Of a stretch of 38,746 nt of DNA, positions 1-7,810 are shown in pieces. The notes under the pieces were generated by a model. The model had not been told where the DNA came from. It did not search any database and saw only the letters and a program-made list of their open reading frames with translations. Source of the DNA: Gammaproteobacteria bacterium (GTDB lineage Bacteria; Pseudomonadota; Gammaproteobacteria; Pseudomonadales; Pseudohongiellaceae); NCBI GenBank assembly GCA_029246545.1, contig JAQWMX010000009.1, positions 1-38,746 on the forward strand, in the 5' to 3' direction. The position numbers and the translations under genes are program-made. Each line of letters opens with the position of its first letter. Within the stretch, counting starts at the first letter, position 1.

Positions 1-192
1 TCGACCAGAATTTTGGTGCCAATATCGTCAAGTATCACGGCATGACAAGCAGCGAATAAATCGCGTTTGTGTCGAAGTGTTCCTGTTTGTTCAGGGTAAC
101 AAGAACTAATATTTACATAACAGGCTTTTGGCTTATTTGTCCGCTCCAGCACTAATTATTTCAGCAATAAAATAGATCTTCTCTAACAACAT
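1..192 (-). pseudogene. Frameshifted 5' fragment of a possible phage/plasmid-type primase or RepB-like protein
   Basis: A leftward frame is open from 155 to the window edge. It ends in ACHAVILDDIGTKILV after a stretch reading CYVNISSCYPEQTGTLRHK. The DDIGTK motif preceded by hydrophobic residues recalls the primase/helicase-type replication proteins of phages, plasmids and integrative elements. A start ATG at 190-192, with AGGAAGA upstream, opens a different frame of 19 codons that stops at 133, so joining the two needs a frameshift. This suggests a decayed gene. An alternative start is GTG at 150-152 in the second frame. Most of the protein would lie outside the window. The family assignment rests on one motif and is tentative. 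Confidence 0.33.
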
Positions 193-403
193 CAAGGTCT
201 TCCTATTAAAATTATTCTATGAAATATATCTTTATAATTAAGAGCATTTTCTCTATAAGGCTTAGGTCTGCTTTGGGCCGAAAGCAGACGTTAGGGTAAT
301 TAATTAACTCTTGTGGTTTTCGATCAAAGCAACACCTATAGCAACATCCTTAACAGAAATAATTCTATAAGTACTTAATAATCAATGAGTTGTAAGTTTA
401 GAA
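193..403. other. Gene-poor spacer between the left-edge fragment and tRNA-Met
   Basis: I see no convincing gene, promoter or intact integrase here. The only ordered structure is a perfect hairpin at 266-289, listed separately. The stretch is AT-rich with many stops in all frames. It lies at the 3' side of the tRNA gene, the usual landing place of integrative elements. Confidence 0.5.
266..289. repeat. Perfect 9-bp inverted repeat (hairpin)
   Basis: GTCTGCTTT and AAAGCAGAC are perfect complements separated by GGGCCG. There is no T tract on either side, so it is not a standard intrinsic terminator. It could be a copy of a short dispersed palindromic element. Only its structure is supported by what I can see. 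Confidence 0.5.
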
Positions 404-480
404 TGGTAGCTACGGGTAGACTTGAACTACCGACCTCAGCATTATGAATGCTGCGCTCTAACCAGCTGAGCTACGTAGCC
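404..480 (-). tRNA. tRNA-Met (CAU), elongator type
   Basis: On the minus strand a 77-nt cloverleaf begins GGCTACGTAGCTCAG and ends with an encoded CCA. The anticodon arm is CAGCA-TTCATAA-TGCTG, giving anticodon CAU. The T arm is GGTAG-TTCAAGT-CTACC. The acceptor stem pairs over 7 positions with a G-U at the end. The 5' half matches the elongator tRNA-Met of enterobacteria as I recall it. A tRNA-Ile2 with lysidine also has CAU, but the sequence fits Met better. Confidence 0.93.
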
Positions 481-505
481 ATAATCAATGTTATGAAGGG
501 TGCGC

Positions 506-534
506 ATTCTGTCGAAAGACCCGGTTTTTGTCAA
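506..534 (-). promoter_or_regulatory. Sigma-70 promoter of tRNA-Met
   Basis: TTGACA (529-534) is followed after 17 bp by CAGAAT (506-511), then by a GC-rich discriminator GCGCACCC. A perfect -35 box with a GC-rich discriminator is typical of stable-RNA promoters under stringent control. The predicted start lies about 20 nt before the mature tRNA. Confidence 0.55.
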
Positions 535-688
535 GTTTGCTAGCCTTAAATAAGGATATTCTCGAAACGTAAGGAGATCAGCCAAGACTAGGCAAAAAAA
601 TACGAAAGAGCGGAGTTTAGATTTACCTAAATGAGTATCTTGAATATTTTTTTAACAAAGTATTGGCAAGCGAAGTAGTTTCAGCGAT

Positions 689-1780
689 TTAAACATTAAA
701 TCTGAAGTGCACAACGTCGCCATCTTGGACGATATATTCCTTACCTTCCAATCGCCATTTACCTGCATCTTTTGCGCCTAGCTCACCTTGGTTCTGAATG
801 AAATCGTCATAGGCAACAACTTCAGCGCGAATAAAACCTTTTTCAAAATCGGTGTGTATAACTGCTGCGGCTTTTGGGGCTGTTGCACCGACTTTAACTG
901 TCCATGCGCGTACTTCTTTTACACCAGCCGTAAAGTAAGTTTGTAGGCCTAATAATTTATAGCCTCCTCGAATAACTCGATCGAGGCCAGGTTCTTCCAT
1001 TCCAAGATCGGTTAGGAATTCCATTTTTTCATCGTCTTCTAATTCAGCAATTTCAGCTTCAAGTTTGTTGCAGACAACAACTAGTTCGGCGTCTTCTTCA
1101 GTTGCAATTTTTGAAACCACATCAAGGTGAGGATTATCACTGAAACCGTCTTCATCGACATTGGCAATATACAAAGTTGGTTTGATGGTGAGCAGGTGTA
1201 GATTATAAATAGAGTCTAGTTCATCTTCACTTAAGTCTAAACTTCGAACTGGCTTAGTCTGATCAAGATGCTGCTGAACTTTCTCCAGCAGTTCTTTTAG
1301 TTTAATTAAATCTTTGTCTCCACTTTTGGCATTTTTGCTGGTTTTCTCTAGTGCTTTTTCAACGGATTCCAAATCGGCTAAAGCCAATTCTGTGTTGATG
1401 ACTTCAATATCATCTGCAGGACTGATTGCATCAGATACATGAACAACATTGGAGTCTTCAAAGCAGCGAACAACATGCGCAATGGCATCACATTCACGAA
1501 TATTAGCCAAAAATTTATTGCCCAAACCTTCGCCTTTAGAAGCGCCAGCAACTAATCCGGCAATATCGACAAACTCCATTGTGGTCGGAATTGTTTTTTC
1601 GGGTGTCACGATTTCAGTAAGATCATCAAGACGCGCATCGGGAATAGAAACAATCCCAGCATTGGGTTCGATAGTGCAGAAGGGAAAGTTTTCAGCTGCT
1701 ATACCTGCTTTAGTTAGCGCATTAAACAAAGTAGATTTTCCCACATTGGGTAAGCCAACAATGCCGCATTTAATTCCCAT
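689..1780 (-). CDS. ychF: Ribosome-binding ATPase YchF (Obg-like)
   Basis: This 363-residue protein has the same length as E. coli YchF. It shows the P-loop GLPNVGKST near residue 8, the switch motif [16 protein letters not shown], and NVDED where GTPases carry NKxD, which is why this family prefers ATP. A TGS domain closes the protein ([17 protein letters not shown], end FRFNV). It binds ribosomes and is linked to stress responses and start-codon choice. I chose the ATG at 1778-1780 because it gives MGIKCGIVG, the family's N-terminus; the frame is open upstream but the extra 31 residues are unrelated. The start overlaps the end of pth by 11 nt, which suggests translational coupling in the prs-rplY-pth-ychF run. 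Confidence 0.97.
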   Translation of the reverse strand: MGIKCGIVGLPNVGKSTLFNALTKAGIAAENFPFCTIEPNAGIVSIPDARLDDLTEIVTPEKTIPTTMEFVDIAGLVAGASKGEGLGNKFLANIRECDAIAHVVRCFEDSNVVHVSDAISPADDIEVINTELALADLESVEKALEKTSKNAKSGDKDLIKLKELLEKVQQHLDQTKPVRSLDLSEDELDSIYNLHLLTIKPTLYIANVDEDGFSDNPHLDVVSKIATEEDAELVVVCNKLEAEIAELEDDEKMEFLTDLGMEEPGLDRVIRGGYKLLGLQTYFTAGVKEVRAWTVKVGATAPKAAAVIHTDFEKGFIRAEVVAYDDFIQNQGELGAKDAGKWRLEGKEYIVQDGDVVHFRFNV

Positions 1781-2384
1781 CTTTTGATTCTCTCTTATTA
1801 ATACCTTGAGGCGGTGTATGCAGTTTAAGCATGGCATCCTGATACTCACCGTTAATGAGCAAGGGCAATACATCTATAGATTTATCAATATCTGCTTGAA
1901 TTAGATTGGCATCAGTTTTAGATGGCTCACTTAAGACATAGTTACTGACTTTACTGGCCTCACCGGGGTGCCCGATACCAATACGTAAGCGATTGAAGTC
2001 TTGGCTACCGATAGCTTTGATGATATCTCGAATACCGTTATGACCACCGTGTCCGCCGCCTTTTTTTAGACGAGTAGTGCCAACCGGTAGATCGAGCTCG
2101 TCATAGACAACCAAAATATCCAGCGGATCTATTTTGAAATAATTAACTAGAGCGACGACTGCCTGACCACTTTTATTTACAAAGGTGGAGGGAAAGAGCA
2201 AGCGAACGTCTTCGCCACTTATGCTAATTCTGCCACTTAAACCAAAAAATTTGGTTTCAGGTTTTAGTTCGCCTTTGTAATTATCGCAAAGGGTTTCCAA
2301 AAACATGGAGCCAGCATTATGGCGAGTAAAACGATATTGTTGACCTGGATTACCCAGGCCAACAATTAACTTGATTCCACTCAT
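1770..2384 (-). CDS. pth: Peptidyl-tRNA hydrolase
   Basis: The enzyme frees tRNA from peptidyl-tRNA dropped by stalled ribosomes. At 204 residues it is slightly longer than the E. coli protein. Visible active-site elements are GLGNPG (Asn12), TRHNAG with the catalytic His22, YDELDLP with Asp95, and GGHGGHNG with Asn116. It starts 24 nt after the rplY stop with only a weak ribosome binding site and ends inside the ychF start, so the three genes are probably translated from one message. The rplY-pth-ychF order is widely conserved. Confidence 0.97.
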   Translation of the reverse strand: MSGIKLIVGLGNPGQQYRFTRHNAGSMFLETLCDNYKGELKPETKFFGLSGRISISGEDVRLLFPSTFVNKSGQAVVALVNYFKIDPLDILVVYDELDLPVGTTRLKKGGGHGGHNGIRDIIKAIGSQDFNRLRIGIGHPGEASKVSNYVLSEPSKTDANLIQADIDKSIDVLPLLINGEYQDAMLKLHTPPQGINKRESKDGN

Positions 2385-2408
2385 GTGATATCAGCTAGTA
2401 AAGTGCGA

Positions 2409-3164
2409 TTATTCTTCGGCTTTGTCGCCGTCAGAACTTTCTGAACTTGCAGCGCTATCGCCGCCTTCAGCACCTTCAGCACCTTCAGCACCTTCAGTTC
2501 CGTCAACACCTTCTTCGCCTTCTTCGCCTTCTTCGCCTTCAACACCTTCGCCTTCTTCAGGCCCTGGCTCAACTTCGACTTTCGGCATAACACAAGCTGC
2601 CACTGTCTGGTCGTGCTCATCACCATGGCTGAGATCAACACTAGTGACACCTTCCGGTAAAGCCAAATCAGAGATATGAATAGCATCTCCAACCGTTAAT
2701 TGAGCCATAAAGACATTAATGAATTCAGGTAGGTCACCCGGTAGACAAGTTATCTCTAAGTCATTCATCAAGTGATTAATAATTCCGCCTTCCTCTTTAA
2801 CACCAGGGCACTTATCTTCATTGACAAAGTGTAATGGAACTCTGACATTAATAGCTTGGTCAGCACTTACACGCAAAAAATCCGCATGCATGATTCTTGG
2901 TTTGGCTGGGTGACGTTGTAGATCTTTTATAACTACGCTTTCATCTTTTCCATCAACTTTCACAGTAATAATGTGTGAAAAGAAGGCTTCGTTTTCAAGT
3001 GCCTTCATAATGTCTTTATGTGGAATAGTGATAGCAGTTGGTTCTTTACCGGCACCATAAATAATGGCAGGTATTTCACCAGCTACACGACGTAAGCGGC
3101 GGCTCGCACCTTTCCCCACGTCTGATCGAGGGCTAGCCTCGAGTATAAAATCGTTCTTAGACAT
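2409..3164 (-). CDS. rplY: 50S ribosomal protein L25, long (TL5/CTC) form with acidic tail
   Basis: Residues 1 to about 95 form the 5S-rRNA-binding L25 domain (ASPRSDVGKGASRRLRR, DLQRHPAKPRIMHADF), and about 100-195 the beta domain of the long CTC form. After VEVEPGP comes a tail of about 50 residues made almost only of Glu, Gly, Ala, Asp and Ser, with GEE and GAE triplets. The tail is encoded by 9-bp tandem repeats and is unusually acidic for a ribosomal protein. A strong AGGAG lies 6 nt before the ATG at 3162-3164. The gene sits 81 bp after prs and before pth, the conserved order. Confidence 0.95.
   Translation of the reverse strand: MSKNDFILEASPRSDVGKGASRRLRRVAGEIPAIIYGAGKEPTAITIPHKDIMKALENEAFFSHIITVKVDGKDESVVIKDLQRHPAKPRIMHADFLRVSADQAINVRVPLHFVNEDKCPGVKEEGGIINHLMNDLEITCLPGDLPEFINVFMAQLTVGDAIHISDLALPEGVTSVDLSHGDEHDQTVAACVMPKVEVEPGPEEGEGVEGEEGEEGEEGVDGTEGAEGAEGAEGGDSAASSESSDGDKAEE
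2463..2540. repeat. In-frame 9-bp tandem repeats in the rplY tail
   Basis: On the plus strand the unit ACCTTCAGC recurs about four times (2463-2499), and TTCTTCGCC recurs three times in a row (2511-2537). They encode Gly-Ala-Glu and Gly-Glu-Glu triplets on the minus strand. Gain or loss of a unit would change tail length without shifting the frame. Confidence 0.85.
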
Positions 3165-3245
3165 AATAGTCTCCTAAGTTTTTAACTTTCTGCACACTTG
3201 CGACCTGGTGTGAGAAAGGGTTATGTGACCGTTTAGTGAAGAAGA

Positions 3246-4196
3246 TCAATTATGATCAAACATCGCACTAACGGATTCTTCATTGCTAACTCGTCTGATT
3301 GACTCACCAAGAAATTTAGCGAGAGAAAGCTGACGAATTTTGCTGCAATTTAGTGCTTCTTCTTTCAAAGGAATGGTATCGGTAACAACCAAAGTATCGA
3401 GAGAAGATTCATTAATATTGTTTATGGCGTTTCCAGAAAGTACCGGGTGGGTACAATATGAAACGACGCTAGTGGCGCCTCGTTCTTTTAAAGCATCTGC
3501 TGCTTTACAAAGCGTACCGGCAGTATCAACCATGTCGTCGACAATTAAACAGGTGCGATCAGTAACATCACCAATCAAATGCATAACCTGAGATTCATTC
3601 GCTTTAGGGCGACGTTTATCGATAATGGCAAGATCAACATTCAGTTGCTTAGCGAAAGCTCTAGCTCTCACCACACCACCGATATCGGGAGAGACAACTA
3701 CTAAGTCTTTATAATTTTGATGTTTAACATCTTCGACCAAAATAGGGGAGCCATAAACGTTATCAACTGGAATACTGAAAAAACCCTGAATCTGTTCGGC
3801 GTGAAGATCTACAGTTAATAGCCTGTCTACCCCAGCTGCACCAACCATATCAGCTACTACTTTGGCACTAATTGGGACTCGTGCAGAACGAACGCGACGA
3901 TCTTGTCGTGCATATCCAAAATAGGGTACTACTGCTGTAATTCGATCTGCCGATGAACGATGCAAGGCATCGGCCATTAGTAATAATTCCATCAAATTAT
4001 CATTGGTAGGAAAACAGGTAGGCTGAATAATGAAGACATCCTGGCCACGGACATTTTCGTTTAATTCTACATAGCTCTCACCATCACTGAATTGTTGAAC
4101 ATCAGCACTGCCTAAAGGCACACCTAACCATTTAGCCACATTCTGGGCGAGTTGCAGATTAGCGTTTCCACTAAATACCATTAAACTTTTTGGCAT
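3246..4196 (-). CDS. prs: Ribose-phosphate pyrophosphokinase
   Basis: The enzyme makes PRPP from ribose 5-phosphate and ATP for nucleotide, His and Trp synthesis. The 316-residue protein matches the family over its whole length: [34 protein letters not shown], the catalytic region HAEQIQGFF and DKRRPK, and the PRPP-binding loop [15 protein letters not shown]. An in-frame GTG nine bases upstream (4203-4205) could add three residues, but TAAGG lies 8 nt before the ATG at 4194-4196 and would touch the GTG, so I prefer the ATG. It follows tRNA-Gln and precedes rplY. Confidence 0.96.
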   Translation of the reverse strand: MPKSLMVFSGNANLQLAQNVAKWLGVPLGSADVQQFSDGESYVELNENVRGQDVFIIQPTCFPTNDNLMELLLMADALHRSSADRITAVVPYFGYARQDRRVRSARVPISAKVVADMVGAAGVDRLLTVDLHAEQIQGFFSIPVDNVYGSPILVEDVKHQNYKDLVVVSPDIGGVVRARAFAKQLNVDLAIIDKRRPKANESQVMHLIGDVTDRTCLIVDDMVDTAGTLCKAADALKERGATSVVSYCTHPVLSGNAINNINESSLDTLVVTDTIPLKEEALNCSKIRQLSLAKFLGESIRRVSNEESVSAMFDHN

Positions 4197-4247
4197 TTTA
4201 GACACCTTATGCTTGTAATGTAGCGTTTGTGAAAATAGCGTTTGTAA

Positions 4248-4277
4248 ATAATATTATTGCTAGCATTTTTCTAACAA
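4248..4277 (-). promoter_or_regulatory. Candidate promoter of prs
   Basis: TTGTTA (4272-4277) and TATTAT (4248-4253) are 18 bp apart on the minus strand, between tRNA-Gln and prs. The -10 is good and the -35 moderate. Transcription from the ispE side could also reach prs through the tRNA. Confidence 0.35.
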
Positions 4278-4316
4278 CATTCACCTAACAACTCTTGCTC
4301 GGTAACATGGTCGATA

Positions 4317-4391
4317 TGGCTGGGGTGGCAGGATTCGAACCTGCGCATGCATGGATCAAAACCATGTGCCTTACCGCTTGGCTACACCCCA
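4317..4391 (-). tRNA. tRNA-Gln (UUG)
   Basis: A 75-nt cloverleaf on the minus strand begins TGGGGTGTAGCCAAGCGG and ends with the discriminator G and an encoded CCA. The anticodon arm CATGG-TTTTGAT-CCATG gives anticodon UUG. The acceptor stem TGGGGTG/CACCCCA is fully paired. A tRNA-Gln between ispE and prs is also found in pseudomonads as I recall. Since gatCAB is also in this window, this tRNA could be charged directly by GlnRS or through Glu-tRNA-Gln; the sequence here does not decide. Confidence 0.95.
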
Positions 4392-4413
4392 ATTAATCAA
4401 AATCATTCATCAC

Positions 4414-5274
4414 TCAATTAAGCCCTAGGGCTTGCAATACAGGGGATTTATTAATTCCTTGAGCTATAAAGCCCTTTAAATCCTCTGGTAATTCAGCGAA
4501 TACCTGTTCTGCTGCTGCTCTATTAGTAAAGCTGGCAAAGATGCTTGATCCAGTACCGGTCATCCGAGCCGGAGCATAGTTATTTAGCCAATTTAGAGCT
4601 GCGCCAATTTCAGGATAAAGCTTCACAGCGACTGCTTCGCAGTCATTTCTAGTGCCCGAAAAAATATCCGGAAAAGCACCCGAAATTGGAAAGGCGGGTA
4701 TTGTGATGGCCGAGCTGTTCCTTGTCAATTGCTCATGACAAAAAATTTGCTTTGTGGACACCTGACAATCAGGTGAAATGACTAAAAACCACTGTTCAGG
4801 TAATGCCATTTCAGTCAGTTTTTCTCCGACGCCTTCAGCCCAACTAGTGTGACCACGAATAAAGACAGGAACATCGGCTCCTAATGTAAGGCCTAGTTTG
4901 GTTAATTCATCAGTACTTAAGCCGCATTTCCAAAGCTTATTGAGCGCTAATAATGTTGTAGCTGCATCTGAACTGCCGCCACCTAAGCCAGCTCCAAGCG
5001 GTAATACTTTGGTCAGTTTCATACTGACTCCACATTGAACATTTGAATGTCGCTGTAATAATTCTGCAGCTTTTATGATGAGGTTATCTTCTGCTGCAAT
5101 ATTGTTGAGATTGGATTCAATTTTTAGAGCTGATGAATCAGAGAGTTCAAATTCCAAGTGATCGCCATAATCAAGTAATTGGAAAAAAGTTTGTAATTCA
5201 TGGTAGCCGCCATCGCGACGATTAGTGATATGTAAAAATAAATTAAGTTTAGCTGGAGCGGGCAAGCTGAGCAT
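4414..5274 (-). CDS. ispE: 4-diphosphocytidyl-2-C-methyl-D-erythritol kinase
   Basis: This GHMP kinase phosphorylates CDP-ME in the MEP isoprenoid pathway. The 286-residue protein has PAPAKLNLFLHI with Lys9, the ATP loop LPLGAGLGGGSSDAA (91-105), GADVPVF with catalytic Asp134, and the C-terminal MTGTGSSIFA. Length and motif spacing match E. coli IspE. It starts 3 nt after the lolB stop, so the two are cotranscribed and probably coupled. Two more isoprenoid genes, ispB and ispH, lie elsewhere in the window. Confidence 0.97.
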   Translation of the reverse strand: MLSLPAPAKLNLFLHITNRRDGGYHELQTFFQLLDYGDHLEFELSDSSALKIESNLNNIAAEDNLIIKAAELLQRHSNVQCGVSMKLTKVLPLGAGLGGGSSDAATTLLALNKLWKCGLSTDELTKLGLTLGADVPVFIRGHTSWAEGVGEKLTEMALPEQWFLVISPDCQVSTKQIFCHEQLTRNSSAITIPAFPISGAFPDIFSGTRNDCEAVAVKLYPEIGAALNWLNNYAPARMTGTGSSIFASFTNRAAAEQVFAELPEDLKGFIAQGINKSPVLQALGLN

Positions 5275-5277
5275 GAT

Positions 5278-5901
5278 TTAGCTGCCGCCAGCTTGAATTT
5301 GCCAGGATTGAATAATAAACGTTAGCAAGTAATCAGGGTGGCTCATACGAATTCGGCCAGGAAGACTGAGGCCTTCACTATCCTGATAGCGGTCATATTC
5401 GAGCTGCCAATTATTCCCTTGAGCATCTCTTTGAGTGAGGCTGGCTAAAAGCTGCTTGTCATCAAATTCCATGGTAGCTGGGCTGTCCGGTGAAGGAATT
5501 CCTCTGACCCAATAATGCAAAGCCTCAGCTGGAAATTCATAGCCGAGGTAATCACGGCTCAATTCATTCATGTTTGCTGCTTCAATTGGCCTATCATTAC
5601 CTTGTTGCAGCCTAATGGAATTTTGATTGCCGCTAATCATGGTTGCACCTATTCCTAGTGCGCCGCTTAGATTGATTTCAAAATCTTGTTGCATTTGTTG
5701 CCAGTTGATTGAAACAGTATCTGAGTTATTGGCCTGTCGAATATTAAGCCGGCCTTGAAGTGTCCAATAGCTGGTGTTTGTTATCAGGGTTTGGTGAACC
5801 TGCCATTCTCGATCAATTAATGTATTGCTCGTAGTGCAGGAGGCTAATAACAAGCTAAAGATAAGTAGGTAGGCCGTTCGTGCTGACCTAGAGTGAAACA
5901 T
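5278..5901 (-). CDS. lolB: Outer-membrane lipoprotein LolB
   Basis: LolB receives lipoproteins from LolA and inserts them into the outer membrane. The protein is 207 residues. Its signal peptide ends in the lipobox LLASC with Cys22, and Thr follows instead of Asp, so sorting to the outer membrane is expected. Matching elements include WTLQGRLNIRQ, the SGALGIGATMI strand, YLGYEFPAEALHYWVRGIPSP, and LPGRIRMSH near the end. It sits between the TPR lipoprotein gene (8 nt gap) and ispE (3 nt gap), the usual place for lolB next to ispE and hemA. Confidence 0.93.
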   Translation of the reverse strand: MFHSRSARTAYLLIFSLLLASCTTSNTLIDREWQVHQTLITNTSYWTLQGRLNIRQANNSDTVSINWQQMQQDFEINLSGALGIGATMISGNQNSIRLQQGNDRPIEAANMNELSRDYLGYEFPAEALHYWVRGIPSPDSPATMEFDDKQLLASLTQRDAQGNNWQLEYDRYQDSEGLSLPGRIRMSHPDYLLTFIIQSWQIQAGGS

Positions 5902-5909
5902 AATAAAGA

Positions 5910-7718
5910 TTAACTGTCAGACTCAGCGTCAAGCCGCTGCATGGTGTTAAGAATAAACTCACTTTCAGGTTGAGTTTCTAAAGCATCTTGCCAGACTTCT
6001 CGTGCAGCTTCCCGATTACCCATTATCCATAAGACTTCACCTAAATGTGCTGCTACTTCATGGTCAGGGAAAAGCTCGAAGGCACGTTCCAGGTTAATTT
6101 TTGCTTCATCATACATACCTAATTTGAATTGCACCCAGCCAAGACTATCTATGATGGCTGGGTCGTTTGGGGATATTTCAACAGCGCGATCAATCAGGTC
6201 TTTGGCTTCATTGAAACGATTGGTTTGATCAGTAAGATAGTATCCCAATGTATTGAAGGGGGAAGGGTTGTTTGGTTCAAGACGCATTAAGCTGCGCAGA
6301 TCCAACTCGAGCAATGCAAAGTCATCAAGTTCTTGAGAGACAATAGTGCGTAACTGAATAAGCTGTGTGTCGTTAGGATTGTTACTAATAGCGCGACTTA
6401 AAAAAGTAAATGCAGAATAATAATCCTCTGCACCTAAAAGTAGACTGCCCTCAAGCGCTAGTAATGGGCTGTTTATTTCAGGTCTTCTCAAGCGTAATTG
6501 TCGCAGGTATTCACTGGCTTCCGAATAACGATCATGCTCAATCATGAGTTCCGTATAGTTACGCAGTGAGATTAGATAGTTATTGCCACCACTAACCTGT
6601 AGATAATGTTCGATCGCTTGTTCGGGATCATTCTCCTCATCACTAATCATCGCTAAGTAATAATGTGCATCATCTAAGCGCTGCCCATTTACTATTAAGC
6701 GCTGGAAATAATCTCTAGCAGCACCGAGCTGATTGGCTTCAACAGATATTAATGCCAAGGAATATAACATCTCAAAATCTTGTGGGTCCTGGTTAACAAT
6801 TATTTCAAATTGCTCCATGGCATCTGAGTAGTTGTCTTCTTCTACAAGTTTGCGTCCATAAGCAAAACGTAACTGTTTATTGTCAGGTTTATCGGCGAGA
6901 CTATTTTCTAAGCGTCGTCTAGCTAAGCGGGTTTCGCCCATCTCCTCAAGAATTTCTATTTCAGCAATGAGAATGTCGACTGGGTCGTCATTTTCTAGAG
7001 CTAGACGATTAAGAATTTCATAGGCTTCTTGTAGTTGGTCGTTCTGGCGATAGAGTTGTGCCATTGCTAGTTGTAAATTGTAGTGCTGTGGGTAGGCAGG
7101 CAGTAAAGCTTCAAATTCTGCTATCAGAGAGCTAAGAATTGCTTGAACATCAATGTTGTTATCAGCTCGATTACTTATTAAGCGGTAATCAACTTCATAA
7201 TCTAGTTCGTGCATGCGTGCAAAAAGTGCTAGTGCTTCACTAAGACGGTTAACGCTAATAAGTTGATAAGCTGAAGTTTTTAATGCCTCTTCAGAGTTTA
7301 GTTCTTGCTCCAGCCAAAGTTCATTTAATTCAATTGAAGTTTCATTATCACGCAAAAAAGCAGCGATTAAAGTCGCTCGGCGGATTATGCCTAGGTCCTT
7401 AGTCTCATGAGCTAAGGCTAAATATTCAGTTAAAGCTGTTTGGTTATAGCCGCGTTGCCCAGCCATTTCGGCGACGATTACCCGAGTAAGAATGTCTTCA
7501 GAAAAGTTGCCATAAACAATTTCCTCTTGCGCAGGAGCCAAGATTGCGGGCTCTGAAGCTGACTCTGCCGGTTGATTAGTATCCACAGCACTATTACCAG
7601 TTTCTGGCAGAGCATCCTCAATGACTGATTCTGGCTCAGTTAGAGTATTAGCGCAGGCAGTAAAAAGCGTGACAAATCCTGATGTCAGCAGTAGTTTTGC
7701 GAGTTTGGTTTTAATCAT
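5910..7718 (-). CDS. TPR-repeat outer-membrane lipoprotein
   Basis: A 602-residue protein with a signal peptide and lipobox LFTAC (Cys22), a Pro/Glu/Ala-rich linker to about residue 65, then tetratricopeptide repeats to the end. Clear units are LGYYLTDQTNRFNEAKDLI, LGWVQFKLGMYDEAKINLE and LGEVLWIMGNREAAREVW. TPR proteins act as scaffolds, so no enzyme activity is implied. A TPR lipoprotein between lolB and hemA is also present in Pseudomonas (PA4667, from memory), which supports orthology, but its precise role is not evident here. It is divergent from hemA and heads the leftward run to ychF. Confidence 0.88.
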   Translation of the reverse strand: MIKTKLAKLLLTSGFVTLFTACANTLTEPESVIEDALPETGNSAVDTNQPAESASEPAILAPAQEEIVYGNFSEDILTRVIVAEMAGQRGYNQTALTEYLALAHETKDLGIIRRATLIAAFLRDNETSIELNELWLEQELNSEEALKTSAYQLISVNRLSEALALFARMHELDYEVDYRLISNRADNNIDVQAILSSLIAEFEALLPAYPQHYNLQLAMAQLYRQNDQLQEAYEILNRLALENDDPVDILIAEIEILEEMGETRLARRRLENSLADKPDNKQLRFAYGRKLVEEDNYSDAMEQFEIIVNQDPQDFEMLYSLALISVEANQLGAARDYFQRLIVNGQRLDDAHYYLAMISDEENDPEQAIEHYLQVSGGNNYLISLRNYTELMIEHDRYSEASEYLRQLRLRRPEINSPLLALEGSLLLGAEDYYSAFTFLSRAISNNPNDTQLIQLRTIVSQELDDFALLELDLRSLMRLEPNNPSPFNTLGYYLTDQTNRFNEAKDLIDRAVEISPNDPAIIDSLGWVQFKLGMYDEAKINLERAFELFPDHEVAAHLGEVLWIMGNREAAREVWQDALETQPESEFILNTMQRLDAESDS

Positions 7719-7742
7719 GTTTATAAGTATATCCAGACTTAT

Positions 7743-7771
7743 TAGGCAGTGACTACAGTATTGAGTAAAAT
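7743..7771 (+). promoter_or_regulatory. Candidate hemA promoter
   Basis: TAGGCA (7743-7748) and TAAAAT (7766-7771) are 17 bp apart in the 92-bp divergent gap between the TPR gene and hemA. The predicted start is about 30 nt before the hemA ATG. No clear Shine-Dalgarno sequence precedes that ATG. Confidence 0.45.
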
Positions 7772-7810
7772 AGCTGCTTTATTATTTTGGAATTCTGATT
7801 TTATTCTTAC

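Noticed and set aside
3-59. Rightward frame at the left edge ending NFGANIVKYHGMTSSE and a stop, as the tail of a plus-strand gene.
   Set aside because: Only 18 codons are visible and no motif is recognised; the opposite strand carries the stronger DDIGTK signal over the same bases.
259-296. Hairpin with CTTAGG and GTTAGGG as an integron attC site.
   Set aside because: The outer boxes do not match the RYYYAAC/GTTRRRY pattern on both sides and no cassette structure is visible.
304-378. Short leftward frame ending VAIGVALIENHKS as a remnant of an integrase or other gene.
   Set aside because: It has about 24 codons, no start and no recognisable motif.
1449-1787. 112-codon plus-strand ORF opposite ychF.
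   Set aside because: ychF is a full-length conserved gene on the other strand; the antisense frame has no known motif.
2422-2679. Ser/Pro-rich plus-strand ORF opposite rplY.
   Set aside because: It is the complement of the Glu/Gly repeat tail of L25 and has no independent support.
4197-4205. GTG start for prs three codons earlier.
   Set aside because: The TAAGG sequence is properly spaced for the ATG at 4194-4196 and would touch the GTG.
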